Below, piece by piece: positions 7,313 to 15,227 of a stretch of DNA of 64,000 nt. The stretch spans positions 143,832 to 207,831 of the forward strand of contig NZ_LWBS01000450.1 in the NCBI RefSeq assembly GCF_001652265.1. Reading direction: 5' to 3'. Under the pieces are notes generated by a model. The model was not told where the DNA came from, did no database searches, and worked only from the letters and a program-made list of their open reading frames with translations. Made by a program: the position numbers and the translations under genes. Source of the DNA: Rhizobium leguminosarum (GTDB lineage: Bacteria > Pseudomonadota > Alphaproteobacteria > Rhizobiales > Rhizobiaceae). The first letter of the stretch is position 1. The number at the start of each line of letters is the position of its first letter.

Positions 7313-8704
7313 TCACCGACGACCGCCGCCGCGGCCACCGCCACCGCGGCCGCCGCCACCGCCACCGCCGCGCATTGCTCTACCGCCGCCGCGATTGCTC
7401 CCGGCCATGGCCTGTCTGCCGCGGTTGGACTGCATCTGCGCGCGCCTGCCGCTGTCGACCTGACCGAGGGCTGATGGCTTTCTGGGCCGGTTGTCGACCC
7501 GGGCCGCAGGCTTCGGCTTTGCGACCGGACGTTTGGCGTTGCCCCCGGACCTTGCTTTTTCGCCAGCTCTGTTCGTCGTCCTCGCGTCGGGCCTGCGGTC
7601 CTGCGCGGCCTGTGCTGCCTTCCCGCCCCCAGGAGCCGCTCCCGTATTGCCTGCCTGGTTGCGGGCAGCACTGATCCTGTCCGCATCGATCTTGCTCTTG
7701 CGGACATCGTTGACACTGATTTTGCCTGGCTGGTCGCGGATCGTGTTCGCACGGTCGTTGCCTCTAGCTCCGACCCTGTTGCCGGGATTCGCCTCGATAC
7801 TGCTTCGGAAGGAGCTGCGGTCGATCTTGTTGAACTGCGCGCCGTCGAACCCGATCTTGCTGCGATCGACATTCTTCCAGTCGACGTCGTTGATATTTAC
7901 TTTGCCGTTGATGTTGTTGAGGCAATTGTTGCAGTCGATATCGACGTTGCCGTTCCAGCGCCCGCCCCATACGCCCCAGCGGTTCCAGTCGACGGCAGCG
8001 GCCCACACCGCTCCCGTCACCACGCCCGCAAAAAAGGGGGCGGTCGGATAGTAGTAGCTCGGATACGGCTCTGAATAGTAACCGATAGGCTCAGCCGCAT
8101 AGTTTGGTTCATACAGCATCTCCGGCGCGTACTGCGGAACGTAGATCTTCTCAGGACTGGCGGAGACGATCACGACGTTGTCGTTCTCCTGGCTGACCTT
8201 GATCTTGTCGTCGGTCTTGATGATGCCGTCGGCGACCGCTTTGTCGCGCAGTTGCTGTATGGCGATCAGAACGTCCTTCTGCTGGACGGAGAGCGCCTCT
8301 CCGAGCGACTGCGTCCAGTCCAGATCCTCGCTCATCATCGTGACGATCTGAGGATAGTTCAGCAGCGATACGATGCTGCCGTCCCACGTCGTCTTCGGCT
8401 TGAGTTCGGGCTGCTTCTTCAAGGTTTCGAGAAACCGGGCTGCTTCCACGACCTGCAGCGGATAGAGCGACGCCGATGTGACGAGCGCGACCAGTTCGTC
8501 CGGATAAAGTGCAATCCGCGCCACCAGGATCTCGAGTTCGTCCTCACTTAGCGGCGCCGGCGCGTCGTCTTCCGCCGCCGCGGCGGGACTGGAAGCGGTC
8601 GGCTCCTGCGCGGCGGCGATCGGCGTCGGATGTGGCGAAAACGGGAAACCTGCAAAAGGCAGGAACAGGCCCGTGGCGAGTAACAATGCGTGAGGTCTAG
8701 CCAT
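7313..8704 (-). CDS. DUF3300 family exported protein with RGG-rich tail
   Basis: A 463-residue secreted protein. A signal peptide occupies residues 1-33. The DUF3300 domain is at about 50-220 (L-V-A-R-I-A-L-Y-P-D-E-L-V-A-L-V, L-N-Y-P-Q-I-V-T-M-M, P-E-K-I-Y-V-P-Q-Y). A Tyr/Pro-rich stretch follows, then an Asn/Asp-rich zone. The last 100 residues are basic and disordered, ending in a run of Gly with Arg spaced like RGG motifs. DUF3300 proteins are periplasmic and of unknown role. It is the first gene of a pair with DUF2950. Confidence 0.88.
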   Translation of the reverse strand: MARPHALLLATGLFLPFAGFPFSPHPTPIAAAQEPTASSPAAAAEDDAPAPLSEDELEILVARIALYPDELVALVTSASLYPLQVVEAARFLETLKKQPELKPKTTWDGSIVSLLNYPQIVTMMSEDLDWTQSLGEALSVQQKDVLIAIQQLRDKAVADGIIKTDDKIKVSQENDNVVIVSASPEKIYVPQYAPEMLYEPNYAAEPIGYYSEPYPSYYYPTAPFFAGVVTGAVWAAAVDWNRWGVWGGRWNGNVDIDCNNCLNNINGKVNINDVDWKNVDRSKIGFDGAQFNKIDRSSFRSSIEANPGNRVGARGNDRANTIRDQPGKISVNDVRKSKIDADRISAARNQAGNTGAAPGGGKAAQAAQDRRPDARTTNRAGEKARSGGNAKRPVAKPKPAARVDNRPRKPSALGQVDSGRRAQMQSNRGRQAMAGSNRGGGRAMRGGGGGGGRGGGGRGGGRR

Positions 8705-8757
8705 CTCAAATCCTCCTTGCGGTCAGACATGGTGTGTAGGCTGTCGACTATTGTATC

Positions 8758-8821
8758 TTCGCTCGTGCCGCATACTCCTCCGAGTGGTGGAGGATTGATA
8801 GCTAAACATCGGCCAAGCCGT
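8758..8821 (+). repeat. Upstream copy of a 63-bp direct repeat (copy 1)
   Basis: This stretch matches 9310-9372 at roughly three of four positions. Both begin TTCGCTC-TGCCGCATA and end ATCGGCCA-GCCGT. Each copy contains a small hairpin (here CCTCC/GGAGG). Copy 1 lies upstream of the DUF3300 gene. Confidence 0.7.
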
Positions 8822-8882
8822 CTTTTGCTCCAAATTTATAGCAAAGACAGCTCCAGGCGTAGTCGCGGGACTGATTTAGGGC

Positions 8883-8901
8883 GTAGGTTACAGTAACACA
8901 C
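8883..8901. promoter_or_regulatory. 19-bp palindromic operator-like site 1
   Basis: GTAGGTTAC-A-GTAACACAC. It has the same two-arm pattern as the perfect palindrome at 16819-16837. It sits about 180 bp upstream of the DUF3300 start and just before the SDR remnant. Confidence 0.5.
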
Positions 8902-8964
8902 TTGCAAAAGCGGAGTTCAGCGCGCAAACTAAAATCGACCGCGGGCCGCTTGATCACGAAGTCA

Positions 8965-9216
8965 TTGGCACGCCGAAAAACGCATCCGCGCCAACAGCAT
9001 CGCCCCAGGCGCCATTCGCACGCCGGCCACCACCAGCGCGTGGCGAACCTCGGAAACTATGCCGACCTGATGAAGCTCATTCCGTACAAGCGCATCGGCG
9101 CGACGGAGGAGATCGGCCGGAGGGCGGTGCGGCTTGCGCCTGATTTCACCGACTACATCGTCGGAGCGACGACCTATATCGACGGCGGAATGACGCTGTA
9201 CCCCGGTTTCGAACCG
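8965..9216 (+). pseudogene. Short-chain dehydrogenase/reductase, C-terminal remnant with frameshift
   Basis: A first segment reads H-A-E-K-R-I-R-A-N-S-I-A-P-G-A-I-R-T-P, the classic SDR motif after the catalytic helix. After about 35 residues the frame shifts, and a second segment continues Y-A-D-L-M-K-L-I-P-Y-K-R-I-G-A-T-E-E-I-G and D-Y-I-V-G-A-T-T-Y-I-D-G-G-M-T-L-Y-P-G-F-E. Together they match only the last third of a glucose-1-dehydrogenase-like SDR. The Rossmann N-terminus and the Y-x-x-x-K site are missing, so this is a decayed fragment. It is flanked by the two copies of the 63-bp repeat. Confidence 0.8.
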
Positions 9217-9309
9217 GTGCCTAACGTTCCATCTCGTGGCGCGGTGCCCTGCCGCCCCCGTTTGGCACGTCAATGAGAGATGGAGCCGACACACTCCTGC
9301 TTCATGCAT

Positions 9310-9372
9310 TTCGCTCATGCCGCATATTCATCCCGGTGGGAGGGTTGACGGCTAAAATATCGGCCAGGCCGT
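9310..9372 (+). repeat. 63-bp direct repeat (copy 2)
   Basis: Second copy of the repeat at 8758-8821. It runs directly into the 19-bp palindromic site at 9371-9389, upstream of the gene at 9467. The pair brackets the SDR remnant, as expected if a regulatory leader was duplicated or a segment between two copies was rearranged. Confidence 0.7.
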
Positions 9373-9389
9373 AGGTTACCTGAACCTAC
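9371..9389. promoter_or_regulatory. 19-bp palindromic operator-like site 2
   Basis: GTAGGTTAC-C-TGAACCTAC. The left arm is identical to site 1; the right arm keeps the GTAGGTT/AACCTAC symmetry. It lies about 80 bp upstream of the hypothetical gene at 9467. Confidence 0.5.
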
Positions 9390-9466
9390 AGTATCATACT
9401 GTCTAGTTTGACTTATCGATGCTGTAGTTTTCGGTCTTGGCCTTTCGGCCACTGGGAGGCAACGTC

Positions 9467-9931
9467 ATGGCTGAAAGTGAAAAGTCAAATCCTCAGATGC
9501 TTAGCGCGGAAGAATTGAGACAGAAAGCTCTGGAACTGCAGCTGGTAGAAATGCAGCGTGATGACAAAGTCAAAGTGCGTGAAGCAAAAAAACACGCGGA
9601 GTTCGTCGATGACTTCTTCCGCAAACACGTCGGCGACAAGGAACGTGACATTATCAGGCGCGTCGTCATGAAGGCAGCCGCCGACGGCAAATCCGAAGCC
9701 ATGGTCTATAGCTTTCCGTCGAGCTTCTGCACGGATAGCGGCCGCGCGATCAACAGTGCCCGGCCAGAGTGGCCGACGACGCTTCAAGGAAAAGCCAAGG
9801 AAATATATGATCTTTTCGTCGAAGTGGCCCGGCCTCACGGCTACAAGCTGAAAGCGATGGTCATCAGTTTTCCGGGCGGCATGCCGGGCGACATCGGCTT
9901 CTTCCTGAATTGGGAGGCACCGGTCGGCTAG
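9467..9931 (+). CDS. Conserved-looking hypothetical protein
   Basis: A 154-residue soluble protein I do not recognise. The N-terminal 65 residues are highly charged and helical (E-E-L-R-Q-K-A-L-E-L-Q-L-V-E-M, then K-V-K-V-R-E-A-K-K-H-A). The rest appears to be a compact alpha/beta domain with M-V-Y-S-F-P-S-S-F-C-T-D-S-G-R and M-V-I-S-F-P-G-G-M-P-G-D-I-G-F. The repeated M-V-x-S-F-P pattern hints at two related strands. ATG 9467 is preferred to 9437 because GGGAGGCAACGTC precedes it. The 19-bp palindrome at 9371-9389 is the nearest regulatory signal. Confidence 0.7.
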   Translation: MAESEKSNPQMLSAEELRQKALELQLVEMQRDDKVKVREAKKHAEFVDDFFRKHVGDKERDIIRRVVMKAAADGKSEAMVYSFPSSFCTDSGRAINSARPEWPTTLQGKAKEIYDLFVEVARPHGYKLKAMVISFPGGMPGDIGFFLNWEAPVG

Positions 9932-10068
9932 GCCGCTGCGCAACCATGCGGTTCGTCAGCCATGGGTTCGGCCGGCGCATCAGCGCCCGCGGTCAACCCT
10001 TCGGCTGATGCTGCTTGGCAAGACCACCTTCGTCAAAGCCCAATTTGCGCCCAGTCTGGAGCGATCGG

Positions 10069-10088
10069 AGGCTACCCACTGGTAGCCT
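10069..10088 (+). promoter_or_regulatory. Perfect hairpin upstream of the SulP-PPK2 operon
   Basis: AGGCTACC-CACT-GGTAGCCT is an 8-bp perfect inverted repeat with a 4-base loop, about 43 bp before the SulP start. No T-run follows, so it is more likely an operator or leader hairpin than a terminator. Confidence 0.4.
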
Positions 10089-10130
10089 GAGTTCGTTTCA
10101 GCAGATGAATGAATTTCCGGGGGGAGTGGC

Positions 10131-11849
10131 ATGCTTCAAAGCTTTCATATGCCGATATTCAGGGGCCTGGAAGGATTTCGCGCGGACTGGCTGCGAAGCG
10201 ATATTCCTGCGGGATTGTCCATCGCGGCTGTCGGCCTGCCGAGTGCGATCGCTTATCCCGCCATCGCCGGTCTCCCCCCGGAAACCGGGATATATGCGAG
10301 TATCGTCGCGCCCGTTGCCTACGCTCTGTTCGGTCCGTCGCGGCTATTGGTGGTCGGGCCGGACGCCGGGACCATGGCGGTTCTCGCGGCGGTCATAGGA
10401 ACTGTCATCGCCGCGCAACCTGCCGGCACATCAGCCGATCCGGTTGCGATCGCCTCTGCCCTGGCGCTCGGCGTCGGAGCCTTCTATTTTGCAGCACGGC
10501 TGCTTCGGCTGGGCGTCCTCGCAAGCTTTCTATCCCGCCCGATTCTGGTTGGCTTCTTTGCCGGCGTATCCATCTCCATCCTCGTCGGGCAGATCGGCCG
10601 CTTTACCGGGGTGCGTATCGAGTCCGACGGTCTCCTGCCGCCGATTGCCGAGATCATTCGCAAGAGTGCCATGATCCATTGGCCGACATTGCTGTTCGGC
10701 CTCGCCATGTTCGCATTGTTGTGGATCGTGAAAGCCACACGGCTGCCTGTACCCGGACCCGTCGTCGTCGTCGTCGTTTCCGTCATTCTCTCTGCCATCT
10801 TCAACTTTGAAGCCGCAGGCATCCGCGTCGTTGGCGATCTCCCCACCGGGCTGCCGTCATTCTCCCTCCATGCACTCTCTCAAATGCCCATGGACAGGAT
10901 CGTCCTTGGGTCGGCAGCCGTCTTTCTGATCAGTTTTGGCTCGAGTATCGTCGCCGCACGGAGCTTCGGCGCGCGCTCCGGCGAGGAGGTCGACGCCAAC
11001 CAGGAGCTGATCGGGCTGGGCGCGGCGAACATCGCCCCCGGCCTGTTTGGTTCATTTCCCATCGCCGTGTCCGACTCGCGTACAGCGATCAATCTTGCAG
11101 TCGGCGGCAGATCGCAGGCAGCCGGTCTCGTTTCCGCCGTGACCCTAATGGCGGCGCTGCTGTTCTTGAATGACGCCCTGCGCATCCTGCCGATTCCTGC
11201 CCTGGCGGCGATCCTGGCGGCAGCCGCAATCAGCCTGATCGACGTCAGCGAGTTGAGAAAGATATGGCACATCAGCCGCGCAGAGTTCGTCTTCGCCCTG
11301 ATCGCCATGTTCGGAGCCATCAGCTTCGGAGTCCTGAACGGCGTCATCGTCGCGATCGCCGCAACCCTGATCTATCTCCTGCGCAAGACGATGTTCCCGA
11401 AAGACACGCTTCTTGGCCGCATTGCCGGACGCGATGGCTTCTACGACATGCAGCGCTTTCCGGACGCCCGGGGCATTCCAGGCATCGCCATATGTCTCGT
11501 CCAGGGCAATCTGCTGTTTTACAATGCCGATTATGTCCGCATCCGGTTGCGCGCCATCGCTGACGGCCTGCCGGCCGAAACACGCTGGCTCATCCTCGAC
11601 GCCAGCGCCATTGCGCATATCGACAGCACCGGAGCCGCAGCACTCGATGCCGTGCAGGCAAATCTCTCCGGGCGAGGCATCGCTTTCGGCGTGGCTCACC
11701 TGAACGCCGAGGTCACGGAGCTGCTGGGCCGCGCCGGCGTCGTCGACGGCATCGGAGCCGGAAAATTCTTTGACGACACGGAAGACGCGCTGCGTGCAGC
11801 GCGCCTGGGGGAAGGAAGCGACCGGCCTTTGGCCGGAGGTCATCAGTAA
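10131..11849 (+). CDS. SulP family inorganic anion transporter with STAS domain
   Basis: A 572-residue protein with 10-12 membrane helices followed by a cytoplasmic STAS domain at about residues 440-550. The SulP start motif (A-D-W-L-R-S-D-I-P-A-G-L-S-I-A-A-V-G-L-P) is clear, as is the STAS motif I-D-S-T-G-A-A-A-L. SulP proteins move sulfate, bicarbonate or other anions across the inner membrane; the substrate cannot be told from sequence. GGGGGGAG precedes ATG 10131. The PPK2 gene starts 18 bases after its stop, suggesting an operon linking anion transport to polyphosphate. Confidence 0.9.
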   Translation: MLQSFHMPIFRGLEGFRADWLRSDIPAGLSIAAVGLPSAIAYPAIAGLPPETGIYASIVAPVAYALFGPSRLLVVGPDAGTMAVLAAVIGTVIAAQPAGTSADPVAIASALALGVGAFYFAARLLRLGVLASFLSRPILVGFFAGVSISILVGQIGRFTGVRIESDGLLPPIAEIIRKSAMIHWPTLLFGLAMFALLWIVKATRLPVPGPVVVVVVSVILSAIFNFEAAGIRVVGDLPTGLPSFSLHALSQMPMDRIVLGSAAVFLISFGSSIVAARSFGARSGEEVDANQELIGLGAANIAPGLFGSFPIAVSDSRTAINLAVGGRSQAAGLVSAVTLMAALLFLNDALRILPIPALAAILAAAAISLIDVSELRKIWHISRAEFVFALIAMFGAISFGVLNGVIVAIAATLIYLLRKTMFPKDTLLGRIAGRDGFYDMQRFPDARGIPGIAICLVQGNLLFYNADYVRIRLRAIADGLPAETRWLILDASAIAHIDSTGAAALDAVQANLSGRGIAFGVAHLNAEVTELLGRAGVVDGIGAGKFFDDTEDALRAARLGEGSDRPLAGGHQ

Positions 11850-11867
11850 AGGGTCATGGAGGAAGTG

Positions 11868-12701
11868 ATGAACAAACGGCAGGACGACGACACAGAAGTA
11901 GACGAAAAGAAAGGCAAAAAGTCCTGGAACTACGACAAGGAAATCGTAAAGCTTCAGGTCGAGCTCGCGCATCTGCAGTCCTGGGTGAAAAAATCGGGCG
12001 CTCGCGTCGTGATCATCTTCGAGGGCCGGGATGCTGCCGGCAAAGGCGGGATGATCAAGCGAATTACTGAGCGCGTCAGTCCACGGGTCTTTCGGGTGGT
12101 CGCGCTGCCTGCCCCGACTGATCGCGAAAAGACGCAAATGTACATGCAGCGCTACTTCGCACATATGCCCGCTGCGGGCGAAATCGTCATATTCGATCGC
12201 AGTTGGTACAATCGCCCCGGCGTCGACCGGGTGATGGGATTCTGCTCCGAGAAAAAGGCCCGGCGCTTTCTCGAGCTGGCTCCCGGTTTTGAAGCCTCGA
12301 TCGTCGAAAGCGGCATCACCCTGCTGAAGTACTTCCTGACGGTCGGCGAGAAGGAACAGGATCGGCGCTTCAGGCGGCGGATCGAGGATCCGCTGCGGCA
12401 GTGGAAGCTCAGCCCGATGGATGTCGAGTCGTACCAACGGTGGTGGGACTACACGATTGCTTACGACGAGATGATCCGGGCTACGGACCGCCAGCACGCC
12501 CCATGGTGGATCGTGCCGTCGGACGACAAGAAGCGCGCGCGCATCAACTGCATCTCGCACATCCTGAAGTCGATTCCGTACGAAACGATGAAGTTCAACG
12601 CACCGGACCTTGGGAAACGTCAAAAGCCGCCCGCTGACTACGTCGAAGACAAAAGCATCCGGCACGTTGTGCCGGATGTGGTCGCCGAGCAGATGCAATA
12701 A
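11868..12701 (+). CDS. ppk2: Polyphosphate kinase 2
   Basis: A 277-residue PPK2 family kinase that transfers phosphate between polyphosphate and nucleoside di- or monophosphates. Walker A is G-R-D-A-A-G-K-G-G, Walker B is F-D-R-S-W-Y-N-R, and the lid arginine motif R-R-x-E-D-P-L-R-Q-W-K is intact. Length fits single-domain class I PPK2. ATG 11868 is preferred to 11856 because GGAGG at 11858-11862 is then correctly placed. It is downstream of SulP, with a CYTH triphosphatase-like gene 0.6 kb further on. Confidence 0.93.
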   Translation: MNKRQDDDTEVDEKKGKKSWNYDKEIVKLQVELAHLQSWVKKSGARVVIIFEGRDAAGKGGMIKRITERVSPRVFRVVALPAPTDREKTQMYMQRYFAHMPAAGEIVIFDRSWYNRPGVDRVMGFCSEKKARRFLELAPGFEASIVESGITLLKYFLTVGEKEQDRRFRRRIEDPLRQWKLSPMDVESYQRWWDYTIAYDEMIRATDRQHAPWWIVPSDDKKRARINCISHILKSIPYETMKFNAPDLGKRQKPPADYVEDKSIRHVVPDVVAEQMQ

Positions 12702-12804
12702 TCGAAGCCGCGCGGGAACGACACCGCAATTTCAGGAGGAAGGCGCGCCCGGAACAGCACCGGCTGTCCGGCGCGGTGATGTCATCAATCAACAGGAGTG
12801 TGTG

Positions 12805-13137
12805 ATGATCCATCCATCGATCCGTGTGCTGTCTGTCGCCATTACCTGCATTCTTCCCTTGGCCGGCATATCCGTTTCGCGAGCGCAGGCGGCCGAGCCG
12901 TTCGAACAATTTCCGATGGTCATAACCTGCGAATATAAAGGCCTGCACCAAGCCTTCTATTTCACGAGATTGGATGCAGATGGTATGGCCACCTACATCA
13001 ACCCGAGCAAGCTTGCCGGAACGATATCGGTCGGCGGGACAGCTAAAGCGTTGGGTGAACCAATCGGCGGAAGTTGTTTGGGTAAAACACTTAAGGAGCT
13101 CAGGGCGTCGGGACAAGCTCGCGACCTAAAGCCCTAG
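12805..13137 (+). CDS. Small exported hypothetical protein
   Basis: A 110-residue protein with a clear signal peptide (residues 1-30, hydrophobic V-A-I-T-C-I-L-P-L-A-G-I-S-V, cleavage after A-Q-A-A). The mature 80 residues contain two cysteines (I-T-C-E-Y and G-S-C-L-G) that could form a disulfide in the periplasm. ATG 12805 follows AGGAG at 12794-12798. I do not recognise the family. It lies between the PPK2 and CYTH genes on the same strand. Confidence 0.7.
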   Translation: MIHPSIRVLSVAITCILPLAGISVSRAQAAEPFEQFPMVITCEYKGLHQAFYFTRLDADGMATYINPSKLAGTISVGGTAKALGEPIGGSCLGKTLKELRASGQARDLKP

Positions 13138-13315
13138 CAATCTTCCCTTCCGGATGCCCTGGATCCGCATGCCGCAATCGACGGCCCGATCCGGCAGGAG
13201 GGAGGCTGCACCTGCATACTCAATTCTAAAGATCGGACAGCGGGGCCTGGTCGGGAAGTCCGTCAAGCACCGTCATTGAGGTTCGTTGTGGTACGGAACG
13301 ACAAAGGAGGCAAGG

Positions 13316-13828
13316 ATGACCGCAGAGATTGAGCGAAAATATCTCGTCGTAAACGATAGTTGGCGGGACCACGCTTCCAAAGGCGCAGCATTCTGCCAGG
13401 GCTACCTGCTGGCGAGGAAAAACCGCTTCGTGCGGGTCAGGATCATCGATAAGGCACACGCCGTCCTGACCGTTAAACTCCGGACCGGGCGCCTGCGGCG
13501 CGAGGAGTTCGAATATGAGATTCCCTATGCCGATGCCCTCGAAATGATCGTCTTTGCAACGAGTGTGGTGGATAAGACCCGCTATGAGGTGAACCATCGT
13601 GGCTGCCTTTGGGAGGTAGATGTCTACAGTGGCGTCCACGACGGACTCGTTGTCGCAGAAATCGAGCTTGCCGACGAAAGCGACCAACCTCCCTGCCCGC
13701 CGTGGCTCGGCCCGGAAGTGACCGGAAATGCCGCATTTTCCAATCGTACGCTCGCAATGCTCGTGCAACGCAACGACTACCGCAGTCGGAATGTATCAAG
13801 GCTGCAACCTGATGGGCAGCCTTCGTAA
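13316..13828 (+). CDS. CYTH domain protein (inorganic triphosphatase/adenylate cyclase-like)
   Basis: A 170-residue single-domain CYTH protein. The E-I-E-R-K-Y-L motif at residues 4-10 is the signature metal/phosphate-binding E-x-E-x-K. The tunnel-fold strands follow with their charged residues: R-V-R-I-I, L-T-V-K-L-R, E-E-F-E-Y-E-I-P, D-K-T-R-Y-E-V, W-E-V-D-V-Y and A-E-I-E-L. Single-domain bacterial CYTH proteins are often tripolyphosphatases; class IV adenylate cyclase activity is possible. AAAGGAGG precedes ATG 13316. Its position after PPK2 fits a role in phosphate-polymer metabolism. Confidence 0.88.
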   Translation: MTAEIERKYLVVNDSWRDHASKGAAFCQGYLLARKNRFVRVRIIDKAHAVLTVKLRTGRLRREEFEYEIPYADALEMIVFATSVVDKTRYEVNHRGCLWEVDVYSGVHDGLVVAEIELADESDQPPCPPWLGPEVTGNAAFSNRTLAMLVQRNDYRSRNVSRLQPDGQPS

Positions 13829-13915
13829 AGCAGGGAACAATGAGTGTCTTGGTAACGGGCGGCAGTTCCTCCGTGCCGGGTTGAAAGCAAAGACCTGATG
13901 CTAACGCATCGGCAG

Positions 13916-14170
13916 TCAGCGCTGCAGGTCGTAGCACTGCGCCCTGCGGCTCCCGGTCTGGCAGGTCGGTGAGAAATGGAGGCGATAGCGCCTTTCTTTC
14001 ATGCATTCGCTGAAGCCCTTGGGGTCGGGCGGATCCTTCCACAGATGGGCGAGTTCGCGGTGCTTGCGGACATTGATGAAGTCTTCTGTTCTCTCAGTGG
14101 CCTCAACTGAAGCCGCCGAAGCGGCTAACGCCAAGAACATCGCGCGACTCAAGGCAGTTGACGTCTTCAA
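13916..14170 (-). CDS. Small exported hypothetical protein
   Basis: An 84-residue protein with a signal-like start (S-R-A-M-F-L-A-L-A-A-S-A-A-S-V-E-A) and a basic mature part with three cysteines (S-E-C-M-K, P-T-C-Q-T, Q-C-Y-D). The start used is TTG 14170; ATG 14140 would shorten the signal. It follows the DUF2955 gene on the same strand by 28 bases. The family is not recognised. Confidence 0.5.
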   Translation of the reverse strand: MKTSTALSRAMFLALAASAASVEATERTEDFINVRKHRELAHLWKDPPDPKGFSECMKERRYRLHFSPTCQTGSRRAQCYDLQR

Positions 14171-14198
14171 GATAAGGTGCTCTCAGAGAACGCCTGAG

Positions 14199-15227
14199 TC
14201 ATGCCGATATCCTCTTCGTTTCCCCCGTCCGCGGCCACAGGATGGCGGCAAACAGCAGCGCGTAGATCAAGGCTGCTGCGACATAGACGATGCGGGTGGC
14301 GAAGGATTCTGCGGCGCTGCCGGGCAGAGGCGAGACCCCGAGGCCGAAGAGGATCAGGAAGGTCGTCAGAGCGCCGGCAAAAACCGGTGCGTCCTTCGAC
14401 CGGGCGGCCGCGCGCCCTCCGATGAGGAGGACCACGATGAGAACGATGAGGAAGATCGAGAAAAGATTGGGGCGCAGCGATAGCGCGGCATACGCAACGG
14501 AGGCGAGCACGCCGCCGAAGAGGTTGACGAGCACGAGCCCGATCGCCGCCCGCGCGCTCGCGGCAACGTCGAGCTGCCCGAGCAACGACGCCACGGTTAT
14601 CGGAATGACCGCCGCAGCGGTCAGATTGTCGCTCGTCAGGCAAATAACGACGGAGCCCAGAAGGATGACCGTGTTTGCCAGCGCCCGACCCAAGGCCGGC
14701 GGCCGCTCGTCGATCGACGTTGCCTCGACCTCACGGGAGAACGGCTCGGGAAAGACCGCATAAGCGAGCCACATCAGAACCGTGCCCGACAACACCCCGG
14801 CGACCAGGATGGATAGGATGGAATTGGCGAGTTCCTTGTTCAGGATGCCGAGCAGAGGCACGATGATCGAAACGACGAGCACGAGAAAGACCGCCGCTCC
14901 TCCCTTTCCTGTCGACTGCGCAGCGAAGCACGCGAAATAGGTCAGTCCCAGGATCAGGAGAAAGGGCGCCGGACGGTCGCCGAGCACGTTGGTCAGAGCC
15001 ATCATCGCCATCCCGGCGATCAGGATGACCATCGCCGCGCCGATGGTCTTGCCGAGCGGCATGGGCCGTGAACTTCCGAGCAGAAACTGGGCGGCAAAGA
15101 GCGGACCGAGGAATGGTACGATGGCCCCGGCATAGACTGCGAACGTGAAGCCGATGGAGACCGCGAATGCGACCCGCAATCCCTTGCGTTTCTGCTCCTC
15201 GACCGCGGGGCTCCTCTCAGCGGACAT
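14199..15227 (-). CDS. DUF2955 family membrane protein (efflux partner)
   Basis: A 342-residue inner-membrane protein with about ten hydrophobic segments, matching the DUF2955 family of FUSC-like permeases. It partners a HlyD-type adaptor whose stop overlaps this start by 11 bases, so the two are translationally coupled. By analogy with AaeAB-type systems, the pair could export small organic acids or drugs; no outer-membrane channel gene is adjacent. Confidence 0.82.
   Translation of the reverse strand: MSAERSPAVEEQKRKGLRVAFAVSIGFTFAVYAGAIVPFLGPLFAAQFLLGSSRPMPLGKTIGAAMVILIAGMAMMALTNVLGDRPAPFLLILGLTYFACFAAQSTGKGGAAVFLVLVVSIIVPLLGILNKELANSILSILVAGVLSGTVLMWLAYAVFPEPFSREVEATSIDERPPALGRALANTVILLGSVVICLTSDNLTAAAVIPITVASLLGQLDVAASARAAIGLVLVNLFGGVLASVAYAALSLRPNLFSIFLIVLIVVLLIGGRAAARSKDAPVFAGALTTFLILFGLGVSPLPGSAAESFATRIVYVAAALIYALLFAAILWPRTGETKRISA

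Noticed and set aside
11145..12698. Long minus-strand open frame (517 codons) over the SulP and PPK2 genes
   Set aside because: It is the antisense shadow of two clear genes; its composition is Arg/Asp/His-rich without domains and it has no ribosome site.
12740..12775. GGAAC element before the exported gene at 12805 as an EcfG promoter
   Set aside because: No CGTT or TT at the required 16-17 base spacing.
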